Shown piece by piece: positions 33,830 through 45,538 of a stretch of 64,000 nucleotides of DNA. The stretch comes from Narthecium ossifragum. Lineage: Eukaryota > Streptophyta > Magnoliopsida > Dioscoreales > Nartheciaceae. Numbering within the stretch: position 1 is the stretch's first letter; each line of letters begins with the position of its first letter. Below the pieces are notes generated by a model, which was not told the origin of the DNA, searched no databases, and saw nothing but the letters and a program-made list of their open reading frames with translations. The translations under genes and the position numbers were made by a program. The stretch is taken from assembly GCA_963920575.1 (NCBI GenBank), contig OY986974.1:4345281-4409280 (forward strand). Reading direction: 5' to 3'.

Positions 33830-36258
33830 TAAGATCCTCTCTACAAGCAGAGGATGAAAAAGATCATTCAGTTTATCCACATTCCACCAACCTTCATGTA
33901 GCTGGAGATCTCCAACCAGTTCTCTGTCTCCTCATCCACCCGATATACCATGGGCAGCCTCACCAGCAGGTCATCAAAAATCCATGAGTTAAACAAAACA
34001 CTAAGTCAGCTATTAACACAAGGGACACATTGCAGGCCACACATCACCTCTTCCGCGGCAAGGCATAGAGATTTCCAGTAGCTCGATGCAGTTGTTGATT
34101 TAGTAACAGTAGGGAGCACACCACGCCACGGGTATTTCGTTGCGGCCAAGGAAGACCATATAGTTGGTTGTGGGCTGAGGAAGGTAGACATTCTCTTAAT
34201 CTTGAGGGATTGTTGCCAAATGCCAAGATTCCTAGCACCCAACCCGTCTAACTCCTTTGGTTTGCAGACTGTAGACTAAGCCACAATACTAAGGTCACCT
34301 TTTTTGCCTCCCCACAAGAAGGTTCGCCACATGCTATCCATTTTCCTCACTACGGAGACCGGAGTATGTGTCGTCATCATGACAAAGGCTAGAATGGCCT
34401 GCAAGACTGATTTCAGCAATATAACTCTTACTGCCTCTGTTATCTTCTTTCCTTGCCAAGATAGAATTTGACTTGTCATCTTGTTCAGAAGTGAGGAGAA
34501 ATCAACCGCCTTTAACCATTTCGAGCTTAGCGGCACGCAAGATAATTCCATGCATTTTTGGCCTCCACCAAACCCATAATACGACAAATAGCAAACCTGC
34601 GGCCGTCAAAGACATTCCGAGAGAATTAAATGCTCAATTTCACTGGACTCATTTGAAGGCCATTTATCATATTGAAGTGAATCATCTTTTGCTTTAGCTT
34701 TTGTGCCTCTGAACAAGTAGCTCGAGTCACAAATAGGCAATCATCGGCATAGAGAAGGTGAGAGAGAGCGAAGGCAGAGCCACGGAAGCGCACTCCTTCC
34801 AAGCCTGACCAGCAGTCCTTCAACAATTGGGATAGAACCTCCTCTACCACAAGAAAAATGAAAGGAGAAAGAGGATCGCCTTGTTGAATGCCGCATTTTG
34901 GTCGCACCTTCCCATGGATCCTTCCATTGATAATAAAGGAGAACTGAGCACCAATCAAGCAGACCATCACCCACTCTACCCGAACGACTGGAAAGTTCAT
35001 CTCCAACAATACCCTTCGAAGGAACTTCCAATCAACCTTGTCATAAGCAGACATGAGATCAACCTTGGCCACTAACAGCATGTTTGGATCCACGGGATCC
35101 GCCGGGATCCCGTGGATCCGGTGAACGCGCGGATCCCGCGGTGCGGGATCCGGCGTTTGGGATCCGCGCGGCTTGGGCGGATTCCAATTTCGGCGTCCGC
35201 TCGATTCGAGCGGACGCCGCGGATCCCACGGATCCGCGGTATCCAAACAGCCCCTAAGAGATTTCTCGACTTTGGAGCATTGCGCATTATATGGACAATC
35301 TCATTAGCTGCACTTATGTTGTCATGAATGCACCTGCCAACCACATAAGCATACTTCTCCATACCTATCACCCCATCGAGCACCAAGCTCATCCGACAAG
35401 CTAGGATGGAAGTTACCACTTTATATCCTACATTGCACAGGCAAATATGTCTGAAGTCTTTGACTCTCCGTGGGAATATGCATTTGGGAATGAATGACAT
35501 GAATGTCTCATTCCAATTGGAAGGGAGCCTTGATGAATGGAAGAAGGACTGCACCATCACCACAAAGTCTGCTCCAACTATGTCCCAGTGTTGCACAAGA
35601 AATTCCGGTGGCATACCATCCGGACATGGACATTTATTCTTCCCCATGGCTACCAACACCTCCTTAATCTCATCAACAAACACCTTCCCAATAAGGACCT
35701 CATGCATCACAGTAGGCACTTTTGGAAAAGTTGGCAACTCATACTCCAGTGAGGAACTACGCCCAGCCCACTGTTTGTTATAAATGCTCCTCGAATGCCA
35801 AGCCAATTTCAATTTGAGTTTCAGCAACATGGTCGTCATCTAGCTCAATTTCCCCAACCTTGGACTTGTGAGATCTTGCACGAACCAAGCTGTGAAAGTA
35901 TGCCGAATTCCGATCGCCAGCTTCAAGTCACACATGTCGAGATCTTTGTGATGCCATCTGCTCCTGTTGCTCCGTAACTTCAGCCCACTGAAGCTCCATG
36001 TTCATGAGATCAGCCTCGCCAACCTCCGACAACTCCTCATGTTCCTCCAAAATATACATCTCCTCAAGACACTGCTCTATCCGCCTGCCCAAACCAAATA
36101 TGTCAACTGACCGTGACAGCCAATCTTATCCTTTCACCACCTTCTTAACAGCTTTATATTTGGAAGTGAAGATATACTGTTGTGAACCATGATATGGTTG
36201 CCTCCATACACTTTTCAACACTGACCGAAAGGCTTCCAACTTCATCCACCTATGTTCA
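33830..36258 (-). pseudogene. LINE ORF2 reverse-transcriptase region, decayed
   Basis: Minus-strand L1-type reverse transcriptase with several stops. Upstream text (35270-36258) includes LPSNWNETFMSFIPK and YVVGRCIHDN. After the small MITE the text resumes with VAKVDLMSAYDKVDWKFL, SFIINGRIHGKVRP, GIQQGDPLSPFIFLVV and ALSHLLYADDCLFV, the last holding the catalytic YADD. The maturase-like segment MTSQILSWQGKKITEAVRVI and a later FLWGGKK follow toward 34280. The catalytic motif survives, but the frame is broken in many places. Its upstream partner, the endonuclease, lies beyond the inserted copia element. Confidence 0.85.
35076..35254. mobile_element. PIF/Harbinger (Tourist)-like MITE, 179 bp, TSD taa
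   Basis: Interrupts the LINE reverse transcriptase between NAPKSR and VAKVDLMSAYDK. The ends are CAGCATGTTTGGAT and ATCCAAACAGCCCC, an imperfect inverted repeat. The 3-bp target duplication taa lies at 35073-35075 and 35255-35257. A TTA/TAA target and a GGGGCTGTTTGG end are characteristic of Tourist-like MITEs. The interior is GC-rich and unusually full of GGATCC and CGGATCC palindromes. Confidence 0.85.
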
Positions 36259-39200
36259 TGTTGAATGTGAGAAGAAGAAATGTATTCCACACCATACTCA
36301 GATCATAGTTTACAAGGTATTTATAGGCATATACATAGAGTGTGTTATAGGGTGGCTCGGGTGTGCTGTAGGGTGGCTGTAGGGTGGCTACATCATGTAC
36401 ATAGGGTGGCTGTAGGGTGGCTATAGAGTATTCCAACATCCCCCCTCAAACTCAAGGTGGTAATGAGGAGACCAACTTGAGTTTGGAAACAAGAAGACGA
36501 AATCGCCCAGGAGGGTGAGCCTTTGTAAATATATCGGCTAGTTGATCCGCAGAGGAAACTGGACAAAGGCGAAGAGTGCCCTCCTGTAAATGATGACGCA
36601 CAAAATGACAATCGATCTCGATATGTTTGGTGCGCTCATGGTAGACATTGTTATGGGCAATCTGAATCGCACTCTGACTGTCACAATAAATAGGAGTGCT
36701 GGACTGTAAGGAAACACCCATATCATGTAAAAGCCAACGAAGCCACAAAAGCCAACGAAGCCACAGAAGCTCGGCGAGAGCCCGGTACTCAGCCTCAGTG
36801 CTAGAGCGGGCAACAACAGTTTGCTTCTTGCTCCGCCAAGAGATAAGAGAATCTCCCAAGAGGAATAAGAAGCCAGTGGTGGAGCGTCGATCAGTAGGAT
36901 CACCCGCCCAATCAGCATTAGAATAGACCTGCAATGTGAGGGAGGTGTGCGAAGAGAAGTGAAGTCCCAAAAACATAGTGCCCTTGACATAGTGTAGGAT
37001 GCGAAGAACAGCAGCATAATGAACAGAGCGTGGAGCAGTCATAAATTGGCTGACAAGATGAACCGCATAGGCAATGTCAGGTCTGGTGACTGTGAGATAT
37101 ATAAGACTGCCAACAAGTTGCCGATAAAGAGTCGCATCCTGAAGTGGCTTGCCATCAGTAGCCTGAAGTTTGATGTTGGATTCAAGAGGGCTATCAGCTA
37201 TCTTGCAGTCAGTAAGACCAACACGAGATAGGAGATCAGAGGCATATTTTGCCTGAGTCAAATAGTAGCCGTCGGAAGCATGAGATACCTCTAGGCCCAA
37301 AAAATAGCTAAGAGAGCCGAGATCTTTCATCTCAAAATGCTGACACAAAAGTTGTTGAAGCTCTCGAATCCCAGAGTGATCATCACCAGTAATGATCATA
37401 TCGTCCACATAAAGCAGTAAAATAGTTAGACCAGCAGCAGTGCGTCGAGTAAAAAGAGCGGAGTCATAGGAGCTAGAGGTAAAACCGCATTGTGTCATAG
37501 TAGAGCTGAACTTGGCGAACCAAGCCCTCGGGGCTTGTTTGAGCCCTTACAATGCACGTCGGAGACGACAAACAGTATTAGGAGGATGTGGATATCCTGG
37601 AGGAGGCTGCATATAAACCTCCTCAGTCAGATCCCCATTCAGGAAGGCGTTCTTCACATCCATTTGAAACAAGGGCCATTGTCGAACAGAGGCTACTGCA
37701 AGAAGAGAGCGAAATGAAGTAATACGAGCAACCGGAGCAAAGGTCTCTTCATAATCAATGCCAAACTCCTGTGTAAATCCCTTAGCTACAAGACGGGCTT
37801 TGTACCGCTCCACAGAACCATCAGACTTAGTTTTGATCTTGTAGATCCACTTACACCCAACTGCACTCTTGCCAGGAGGAAGAGCCACAAGATCCCAAGT
37901 ATGAGTTTTGGTAAGAGCATCAAGTTCGTCGGACATAGCTTGCTGCCAAAGAGGATTAGAAGAGGCCTCACGGTAGTTGAGAGGCTCATGTAAAGTAGCT
38001 AGGGTAGCATAGCAATGAAAGTCACGAAGATGTGAAGGAAGCTCTCTTACCCGAGTAGAGTGACGAAGGGTAGAGGGAGCAGTCTCAGGAGGAGGAGGCG
38101 CAGGAGGTGAAGTGGGAGGATCTGCAGAAGAACCAGGAGCATTGGTAGGGCCTGTCAATTGAGTCTCATTAGAGTGCACCACCATGTCATCAAGGTTACC
38201 TGTGTCTGGTAGCAAGTCCACAGAGATATCTGTGAAGAGTGGAACATGGCTGGATAGCGAAGGTGGAAAAGAGGCCATAGTGCTAAAGGACCGATGTTCC
38301 CAAAAGGTAACATGACGGGATATCCGAAGACGCTGGTCAATGGGATCATAACAACGATAACCCTTATGTTCGATGCCATAGCCTAAAAAACAACATAAGC
38401 GCGATCTAGGTTGTAACTTATTATACTCATGTGGTTGAAGGTGAACAAAACATGTACTCCCAAAAACTCTAAGAGATTGATAATCGGGAAGTTGTCCATA
38501 AAGAAGTTCATATGGTGACTTATGATGGGTAGTGGGTGAAGGCATGCGATTAATTGTATAAGCTGCAGTAAGAGCTGCTTCACCCCAAAAGTGTTCGGGA
38601 ACAGAAGCGGAGAGCAGAAGGGCTCGAACTGTATCCAAGATGTGTCTGTGCTTGCGCTCAGCACGCCCGTTCTGTTGAGAGGTTCCAGGACAAGAGCGGT
38701 GGGAAAGTGTGCCATGTTGTTTGAGATGATGAAGAAAAGAGGACTCTTGATATTCCATGGCATTATCAGAGCGGAAGACTTTAATTGATCGTGAAAATTG
38801 AGTCTGAACCATATTGTGGAAATCAATATAGGTTTGTGGGAGGTCAGACCGTTTGCGTAACAAGAAGAGCCAGGTATATCGAGAGTAATCATCGACAAAT
38901 ATAACAAAATAGAGCGAACCCCCCATAGTGGGTGTGGGAGCAGGTCCCCAAATATCAGAGTGGACTAAATCAAAAGGAGCTGAAGTAACGGAGGTGCTAT
39001 TATTAAAAGGCAATCTAGATTGTTTTGCAAGTTGACAAGACGTACAATCAAAAGACTCACCATTAACAGAACCTAGATAACCATGAGAAATCAAAGTACG
39101 AAGGCGGGGTATGGAAGCATGACCGAGTCGAGAGTGCCAAAGTTGAAGAGTAGTAGATGGTGAAGTGGATGGAGTTGCAGCAGACACAGGTGCTGGAAGA

Positions 39201-40363
39201 TGCAAGGAGGTGAGCTCAAACAGCCGACCAATCTTAGGGCTGGTCCCAACTTCCTGACCCGTCCACGGATCCTGTACTTGAACACCACGATTAGAAAAAT
39301 GTAATTCAAGGCCTTGGTCAACAAGTTGTCCAACATATAACAAGTTTAAGGACAAGTTTGGAACAAGATAAGTATCAGGTATAGATAACCGAGAGGTAGA
39401 AATAGAACCAATATGACTGACATGCATGTGAGAGCCATTAGCAGTGTAAATAGTTGGGGAGGGAGACAATGCATGCTTCGAGGTGAAGAGAGAAGGATTA
39501 GGAGTCATATGGTTGCAACAAGCTGTATCGAAAAGCCAAGTGGAATTACCTGATGATGTGGTAGACAGTGCAGAAAGATTGGTCTTAGAGAGAACCCGGT
39601 GAATGAGGGCTTCAACCTCAGTAGCAGAGAGAGATGCAGAGGGAGCAACAGATGGAGCGATAGAAAAAACATCAGATGGCTCTGTATGAGCAGCAGCAGC
39701 AGTCCGTTGGAAGGGAGCTCTCTGGCCACGATCACGAAGACGTTTGCGGCATTCATTTGCTTTATGCCCCCACTTCTTACAATAGTTGCACTGAATACCT
39801 GGAGAAGAAAGGGGACGAGCCGGTGCAGGAGCAATAAGAGGTGCAGAAGGAGTAGCCAAAACTGCCTCTGTGATGGGCAGTTTCATAGTGGAGAAGCGTG
39901 TCTCCTCAGAGATCAACTCACTTAAGGCTGTCTCCAAGTTGGGTAATGGGGATCGATGAAGTAACGAGGCACGAGTATTCTCAAAGTCATCTCGAATAGC
40001 CATCAGAAATTGAATCAGACGCATGCTATTCCGATAGCTGACAAAGGGTATGTGGGTTTCTTCGGGGTGAGAGGCGAGGGGAGAACAAAAGAGGAGAAGA
40101 GGAGTGCTAAGCTGGTGAAGGGGCTTTAGAGCCTGTCGCCGGACTCAAGAACTCTGATGGACGGATCGAAAACCTTCTGATACCATGTTGAATGTGAGAA
40201 GAAGAAATGTATTCCACACCATACTCAGATCATAGTTTACAAGGTATTTATAGACATATACATAGAGTGTGTTATAGGGTGGCTCGGGTGTGCTGTAGGG
40301 TGGCTGTAGGGTGGCTACATCATGTACATAAGGTGGGTAGGGTGGCTATAGAGTATTCCAACA
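36259..40363 (-). mobile_element. Ty1/copia LTR retrotransposon (Ale-like), 4.1 kb, TSD gttca
   Basis: Short LTRs lie at 36259-36438 (180 bp) and 40186-40363 (178 bp), each TGTTGAATGTGAG to TATTCCAACA on the plus strand. They are nearly identical and are flanked by the 5-bp duplication gttca (36254-36258 and 40364-40368). Transcription is on the minus strand. A primer-binding site TGGTATCAGAAGG lies just inside the right LTR and a polypurine tract TTGAGGGGGGA just inside the left one. The short LTRs contain repeated GGGTGGCT units. It carries one long gag-pol frame with a single internal stop. The insertion is in the LINE, between its endonuclease and reverse transcriptase regions. The high LTR identity suggests recent insertion. 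Confidence 0.95.
36452..40024 (-). CDS. Copia gag-pol polyprotein, one in-frame stop, N-terminal gag missing
   Basis: One frame from 40024 down to 36452 is interrupted only by a TAA at 37547-37549, where relatives have a sense codon just before [10 protein letters not shown]. Domains in order: C-terminal gag ([19 protein letters not shown]); zinc knuckle [14 protein letters not shown]; protease region [11 protein letters not shown]; integrase, with the GAG-pre-integrase text [14 protein letters not shown] and [11 protein letters not shown], then [13 protein letters not shown] and FRSDNAMEY; reverse transcriptase with [24 protein letters not shown] and [11 protein letters not shown]; RNase H with [27 protein letters not shown] and the tail [11 protein letters not shown]. 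The region between the PBS and 40024 (about 150 bp) is too short for the N-terminal half of gag, so this part was deleted. It is probably non-autonomous. Confidence 0.93.
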
Positions 40364-41395
40364 GTTCAAAACGAAAGATTGCAGGACCTTCAAGGCACAC
40401 CCTATCAGCCACTGAAACAACAAGAGGAGAATGATTTGACACTACTCTCGGCAAATGTCTGACATGTGTTTCGAAGAAGAGCTCCTTCCATTTAGCATTG
40501 CATAGCACCATGTCGAGCCTCTCCAGAATCTTTGTACACCCGCTCTGAGAATTGATCCAAGTGAACTGATGGCCACGAAAGCCCATATCAATCAATTCAT
40601 TGGCACATATGAATCCAAAAAATTCCTTCTCTGAAGTGCCAAAAACAAAAGGACTACCTCCGAGCTTTTCCTCTACCGAGAGAATGGCATTGAAGTCACC
40701 CATAAGGATATGTGGCAGCCCAATAGAGCTGGCTTTCGCTGGATACTCCCATAATTCTCTCTGTTCTATAGCTCTTCTAACACCATATACAACTGACACA
40801 GCCGACTAACTCTTTTAGCACCATATACAATTGACACAGCTGAGTGACCATGCTCCGAGGAAGATACAATCCCATAGTCCATGGACTGCTTGAGAGGACA
40901 TGTGCTTGAAGGTGGCCCTCCCAATCTCACACTTCCGAGCCACAAAAACCCCCCCATGACGTCCAAACGAAGGCAACAAAAAAGTGCTCCAAGTATTACC
41001 CAACCTGCTCTGTACCCATGCTAAACTGCTTTCAACTAACATGACATCAATAAGAAACAGGAATGAAGGATTCTGATTTCTTACGAACCTATGACAAGTC
41101 TCAACTATCCGGTCAGCCCCAGTGCCCCTAGTATTTCAGCAGATGTAATTCATTGATCAACTAGGTGAGAGGCCGGTTGCTCGCCCGGAAGGTCAGCATG
41201 TCTTCTTTTCTTCTTCTTCTTAGCCAGCACTGCTCCGTCGGAAGGTCTTGCCACCACCAAGGCCATCTCTTCATCGCCATAGTAGCTATCAGCTGCTTCA
41301 TCTCCTTCCTCCATGTTTGCATACCTTGTCGGATCATACACCGGAGTGTTAGCATGTAGTGCGTCATCCAACTTTGCAAATGTTTTCAAATTTTC
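40364..41395 (-). pseudogene. LINE 5' part: end of ORF1 and ORF2 endonuclease domain
   Basis: The 40374-40799 minus-strand frame carries the apurinic-type endonuclease of L1 ORF2: LPHILMGDFNAILSVEEKLG, GFICANELIDMGFRGHQFTW, ERLDMVLCN and RVVSNHSPLVV. GDFNAI and SNHSP are the catalytic signatures. Upstream, about 40815-41042 continues the domain (SLAWVQSRLGNTWSTFLLPS). ORF2 appears to start at about 41153, with a stop shortly after (NYIC then TGA). Upstream of that a basic tail AKKKKKRRHADLP (41150-41389) looks like the C-terminus of ORF1. The 5' end is truncated near 41395. Confidence 0.75.
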
Positions 41396-41629
41396 CTTCT
41401 ATAACAAACAATTTCTTAAATTTTAATATGCATATATCTAATATTTAAGAATTTTAAAGCATAAATCACAAATCATAAATATGTAATACGGGAAAAAAAA
41501 ACTTAAGGATAATTTTTATTAAAAGCCTTTAAAAAAAAAATTATCTCCTAATTACATCATCCTCTACCAGTTCCTGCTATAAATTAACCACAGGCACTGA
41601 ACAGGAGCTAGATGGATTCATTGAGGTTT
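41396..41629. other. AT-rich spacer, 3' flank of DUF7950 copy B
   Basis: No gene is seen. The last bases before the stop codon (GTTTTCAAGCTTTGCA) resemble the 3' flank of copy A at 3802-3820. Confidence 0.4.
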
Positions 41630-42580
41630 TCAAGCTTTGCAGTTGGTCTCCGAAGTATCACTGGTGTGGAATCTCCAGGCAAACAGGTAATCTTTTGACT
41701 CACAGCTGAGCTTGATCACATCACAGAGCGCATTGATGAAGGTCTTCTGCCCATTATTGGACGCCCACTCTATCCTCACCTTGCATGAGAACCCATTCGC
41801 GCCCGCCGGCACCGGGGACTCCGGGAGGTCCAGCAAAACCTCCCCGTTGATCCTCGTCGAGGCCGGCTTGAGCCCATTTGCCCCGGCCGACACCATGGCG
41901 TCGAGCCACGGGCACTCCGGCTGCCCCACCATCTCTTTGTACGCGGAGTTCGCCAGCCTGACTCTGTTCTTTGAGTCGGAGACCACCGCCGGCAGGGTCT
42001 CGGACTCCACCTCCCGCTCCACCTCGTCCGGCCTCTTGGCCGTCGGCGGAGTGGCGCCGGAGATGCCCGACCCTTCCCGGATGTGGCCGACGACACTGAT
42101 GCTCGAGCCCACCGGCCGCAGTGGCTGCGGCACGATCACCTTGGGCTTCGGCAGCCCCTGCAGCAAGTCGCGCTCCACCAGCGCCGCCCTTTCTGGGAGG
42201 ATGGACATCGTGATGACGAGGCCCGTATGGGTTCCGGCCACCTTCTCGGGCGGCAACTTAACCACGCTGGTGAGTCCGGACGTGAAACCTCGTCCGGAGA
42301 AACCCAGCTGCGAGGCGGAGAGCGGGTGAGGGCGAGGACGAGCCATTCTAGACGGAAGAGGCATCACCGGGAACAGCGGCTTATGCCGCTTGATCGCCAC
42401 GGCCGGCGCGAGGCTTGTCCGGCCCCGCTTTCTCGCCCTGCACGTCGTGCTGCGCAGCTGCGACTCTGCAGCGTGGTGATCCACGGCTGGAGGCGCGGGC
42501 GTGGGCTCCGGCCTTGGCGCGATGGGCCGGAACCGCGCCATGATCTCCTGGGTCCTGGCCTCATCCACCGAGCTGCACAT
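41630..42580 (-). CDS. DUF7950-type plant-specific protein, copy B (316 aa, intronless)
   Basis: Paralogue of the gene at 3806-4786. The start is set at the ATG at 42580 (MCSSVDEARTQEIMARFRPI), which aligns with the start of copy A. The frame stays open 74 codons further upstream, but that part has no match in copy A and is promoter sequence. It holds RFRPIAPRPE (about 15-24), a basic RKRGRTS, the middle KRHKPLFPVMPLP, and the conserved C-terminal domain with NRVRLANSAYKEMVGQPE, FSCKVRIEW and YLFAWRFHTS. The C-terminal 110 residues are very similar between the copies while the middle parts differ by indels, so constraint is strongest on the C-terminal domain. The function is unknown. Confidence 0.87.
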   Translation of the reverse strand: MCSSVDEARTQEIMARFRPIAPRPEPTPAPPAVDHHAAESQLRSTTCRARKRGRTSLAPAVAIKRHKPLFPVMPLPSRMARPRPHPLSASQLGFSGRGFTSGLTSVVKLPPEKVAGTHTGLVITMSILPERAALVERDLLQGLPKPKVIVPQPLRPVGSSISVVGHIREGSGISGATPPTAKRPDEVEREVESETLPAVVSDSKNRVRLANSAYKEMVGQPECPWLDAMVSAGANGLKPASTRINGEVLLDLPESPVPAGANGFSCKVRIEWASNNGQKTFINALCDVIKLSCESKDYLFAWRFHTSDTSETNCKA

Positions 42581-43130
42581 AGCCCTCTCCCTCTTTATCT
42601 CCGAGTGGAGTACTGGTGGAGTCGTGTGTTTTAAAGGGTGGCGGACCAATGGGGAGCCGGCAGCAGAAGGTGGACGAGAGAGGCGGTGGTGGCGGCACGT
42701 AAGGTGGTATCTGGGTACGTGGAGAGTTGCGAGCTGGATGGTCCGGCGCGTGTGACCAATGGGGCCGGACCGGACCCCGACGTGTGGTTGGATTGCATGC
42801 ATGCGAGGTTACACTTGGGAGGGAGAGGACGAAGTTTGTCTGGGAGTGGGGGTGATGGAATCATGCATGGAAATGGTGCAGAGAGGGGGAGAGTTAAATG
42901 TGGATAGTTAGGACTGGGGGGGCGGATTGCATGGATTGGTGGGATATCTGCATGCAGTCGTCTGAGCCTCTGGGATTCGGGGGGCGTGCAATATCTAAGG
43001 CCATTCCACACTCTGCAATAGGAAATCCTGGCCGTGGATTGCGCCGGAGCCGCGCGGTGCCGCATGCATGCAGATAAGCATGAGCACAGGGACCAGGGAG
43101 GAAGGCATCGTACCTTTTCCGCACCATAGA
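42581..43130 (-). promoter_or_regulatory. Promoter of DUF7950 copy B with blocks conserved in copy A
   Basis: Blocks shared with 4890-5300 in the same order: GGTGGCGGCACGT (about 42690), CTGGGTACGTGGAG (about 42710), GGTCCGGCGCGTGTG (about 42740), GCATGCGAGG then CACTTGGGA (about 42800), ATGGATTGGTGG (about 42931) and the 19-bp CATGCATGCAGATAAGCAT at 43063-43081. The last contains an RY repeat and a GATAAG motif. The copy A G-box is changed here to CACGTA. Confidence 0.6.
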
Positions 43131-43309
43131 TTGTCCATGTAATTAATTCCTTATGATCGCAAAATCATTAAAGAAAAAAAAACCACACACACATCCAATA
43201 CGGATGCCATATAAAGGCATCTACTAACAGACCATTTAATTTGACCAATTTTTTTTTAATTAATTGAGCCCTAAAACTGGGTAACCAAAGAAACAAATAC
43301 AACAAGGGT

Positions 43310-44985
43310 AAAGCCTCAAATGTGAGGAATCAAGAGATTCTCACACACTGATGATGCCAAAACATCATCCTCATGATTAAAATCACGAGGGATATGAGAA
43401 AAAGATAGATTTGAGAATTGAGAAGCCAGCCGCCATAAGGGTAGCAAGGCATTACCAAGTTCTGACTGCCACAACAATCTGCCAGTTACATAACCCACGC
43501 CCAACAATGAATCAGATTTCAGGACAATTGAGTGGATCCCTCTGCGTCTTGTCTCCTGCAATCCTCCATATATTGCAAGGATTTCCGCCTCCACCACCGA
43601 GTTAACACTTCCTCTCCTAGCCCATGACCACGTTGGAGATGATCCATTGGAGAAGAGAATAGCTGCCAGTCCCGCTTCTCTTCCGCGCACGGCCGCATCG
43701 GAATGAAAAATAGGGAAAACATTCGGACAATGAGGGGGGGAGAGAGTACTCTAGGTAGATGGGTAAGTGAGAATTCCCTGACCTGCCTGGAGATGAGTCG
43801 AGCAAGCTTATCCGCTGGTAGAGTCAGATTGTCGAAGAGGACAGCGTTGCAATCATTCCACAACCACCATAGGGTGTAGCCAACCCAGGTTTTATCCTTC
43901 GCCAGGCTTGATCTTGAGGAGGCTGACATGATGCTTCAGGAATCATGGAAGGAAGGACACCGTCGACCAAGAGAGACCCGAGCCCAAACTTCAAGAGAGA
44001 AAGGACACTCAAAAAATAGGTGTTGAGGGGATTCCACATCTAGTCCGCACCTCAAGCAAGTGGGATCAATTGCGTGGCCAATAGAGAATAGAAACTATGA
44101 TGTTATGATCTTGCCATGGAAGAAGTGTCATAAGGAAAACTTGATTCTCGGCCCAATAGGAGCTTTCCAAAGGTTCAGCCACCCCCGCGCTCTGTTGCTC
44201 GCCTATCCAGGGAACTCTATGCTCAGAGAGAATCTAGGAGTAGATCGAAGCCGTCGAAATCTCCCTGTTGGCAGAGAAGCACAAAGAAGGTTTATCACGG
44301 CATCCCCCTTGAATCCAGACTCCTTGAATCGCACTGGCTAGATCCAAATGGAAGTGGCAGGAGAAAAGGGATGGGGAGGAGATGAGGGGATTCTCTTGCA
44401 CCCAACGATCATGTTGAGCGCTTACCTTACCTTGCAAAGATGGAGTCCATAGCAGACCGTCTTGGAGCTTGCGTGCGACTTTGCAGGTGCAGCGCCAAAG
44501 ACTCGAACATCTTGTGGGGATACTCCCACTAGGTAGATTTCCATCCCACTTGTATTTGGAGCGGGTGATCCTCGCTCAGAGGGAGTCTGCGTGAGACAGA
44601 GACTTGTCGCTCGCTTGATGCTCAAAGATTCTTGCCATGTATCAAACTTGCGCAGACTGAGCCCTCCTGTTTCCGTTGGCGAGCATACGATGTCCCAAGC
44701 AACCCTTCCGGCCCTCCCTCCGCTCCAAAGGAACGTTCTTGGTAGTTGTGTGTGATCTTCGCCAATAGTGCTAAAAGGATGCCCGTGTGTAGGCGTTGGG
44801 TGATACCTTAACCGATGCAATATGGGGCGTAACACAGTGTGCTTTATGTTGGAGGATTCGATGCAGCTCTGCATTGCGGCCCTTGGACACAACAATATTC
44901 TTTTTTTGATGCATGTGAAAAGATCTGGTATAATCTCTAAGTTGGACAGAGGACTTGCCAATTTGCCATCATATATCTATAAGCT
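43310..44985 (-). pseudogene. Second LINE fragment: end of RT region, zf-RVT and RNase H
   Basis: Minus strand, broken by stops. The 44422-44961 frame includes FLWSGGRAGRVAWDIVCSP and GGLSLRKFDTWQESLSIKRA, typical of the region after plant L1 reverse transcriptase. The 43519-43929 frame has VGYTLWWLWNDCNAVLFDN. The 43316-43690 frame has the RNase H domain (VVEAEILAIYGGLQETRRRG, SIVLKSDSLLGVG, FSHIPRDFNHEDDVLAS). The sequence differs from the LINE at 29180-41395, so it is an independent insertion. A T9 run near 43250 may mark its poly(A) end. Confidence 0.75.
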
Positions 44986-45538
44986 TGTAATTTTTTTTTA
45001 GAACTTAATGTAGAGGTGCAAATGATTTGTAGGTAGATAGGTGCCAATCTAGTTGGGATGTGCCCATCTTATTGTAATGCAATACCTCCTCTAAATATAT
45101 TATGTATTTGAAGGGAAATGTTGAGAATAAAGACAAATTTTCCTGAAATTTTCTGAATTCTTATGAATTTTTATGTGCTTAAAACATAATAAAAAAAAAT
45201 AATTAAAGTAAATAAGAAAATGAAAAACCAGGCCCGGTTACTTGAACCCGTCCGACCCTGTCCAATACTCGGGCAGGGGTTTACCTAGGCCAGGGCCGGG
45301 CAGAGGCCTTCAAAGCCCAGTCGGGCCGGGCCCGGACCAGGGAACCATTAGGACCAGAAACCCGAGCCGAGCTGGCCCATTGTCTGCCCCTGTCAACGTC
45401 AGTGAGTACTATATATTTTTGAAAATCACCTCCTTGTCTCTCTGGAATTAATTGTTGTTTTAGTCCCTATTTTGTGTTTTTGTCTCTCAAGACTTCATAT
45501 TTTAGATCTCTATCCCTTGATTTGTTTAGAATCAACAA
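44986..45538. other. Spacer with a GGCCCGG-rich repeat (45225-45410)
   Basis: No gene. The stretch 45225-45410 is dense in GGGCCGGGCCCGG and CCCGTCCGACCC-like words, similar in style to the ends of the hAT element at 26724-28054. It may be a hAT remnant; no ends were resolved. Confidence 0.3.

Noticed and set aside
41630..42802. Longer 390-codon version of DUF7950 copy B starting at 42802
   Set aside because: The extra 74 codons match conserved promoter DNA of copy A, not its protein. The start at 42580 aligns with the start of copy A.
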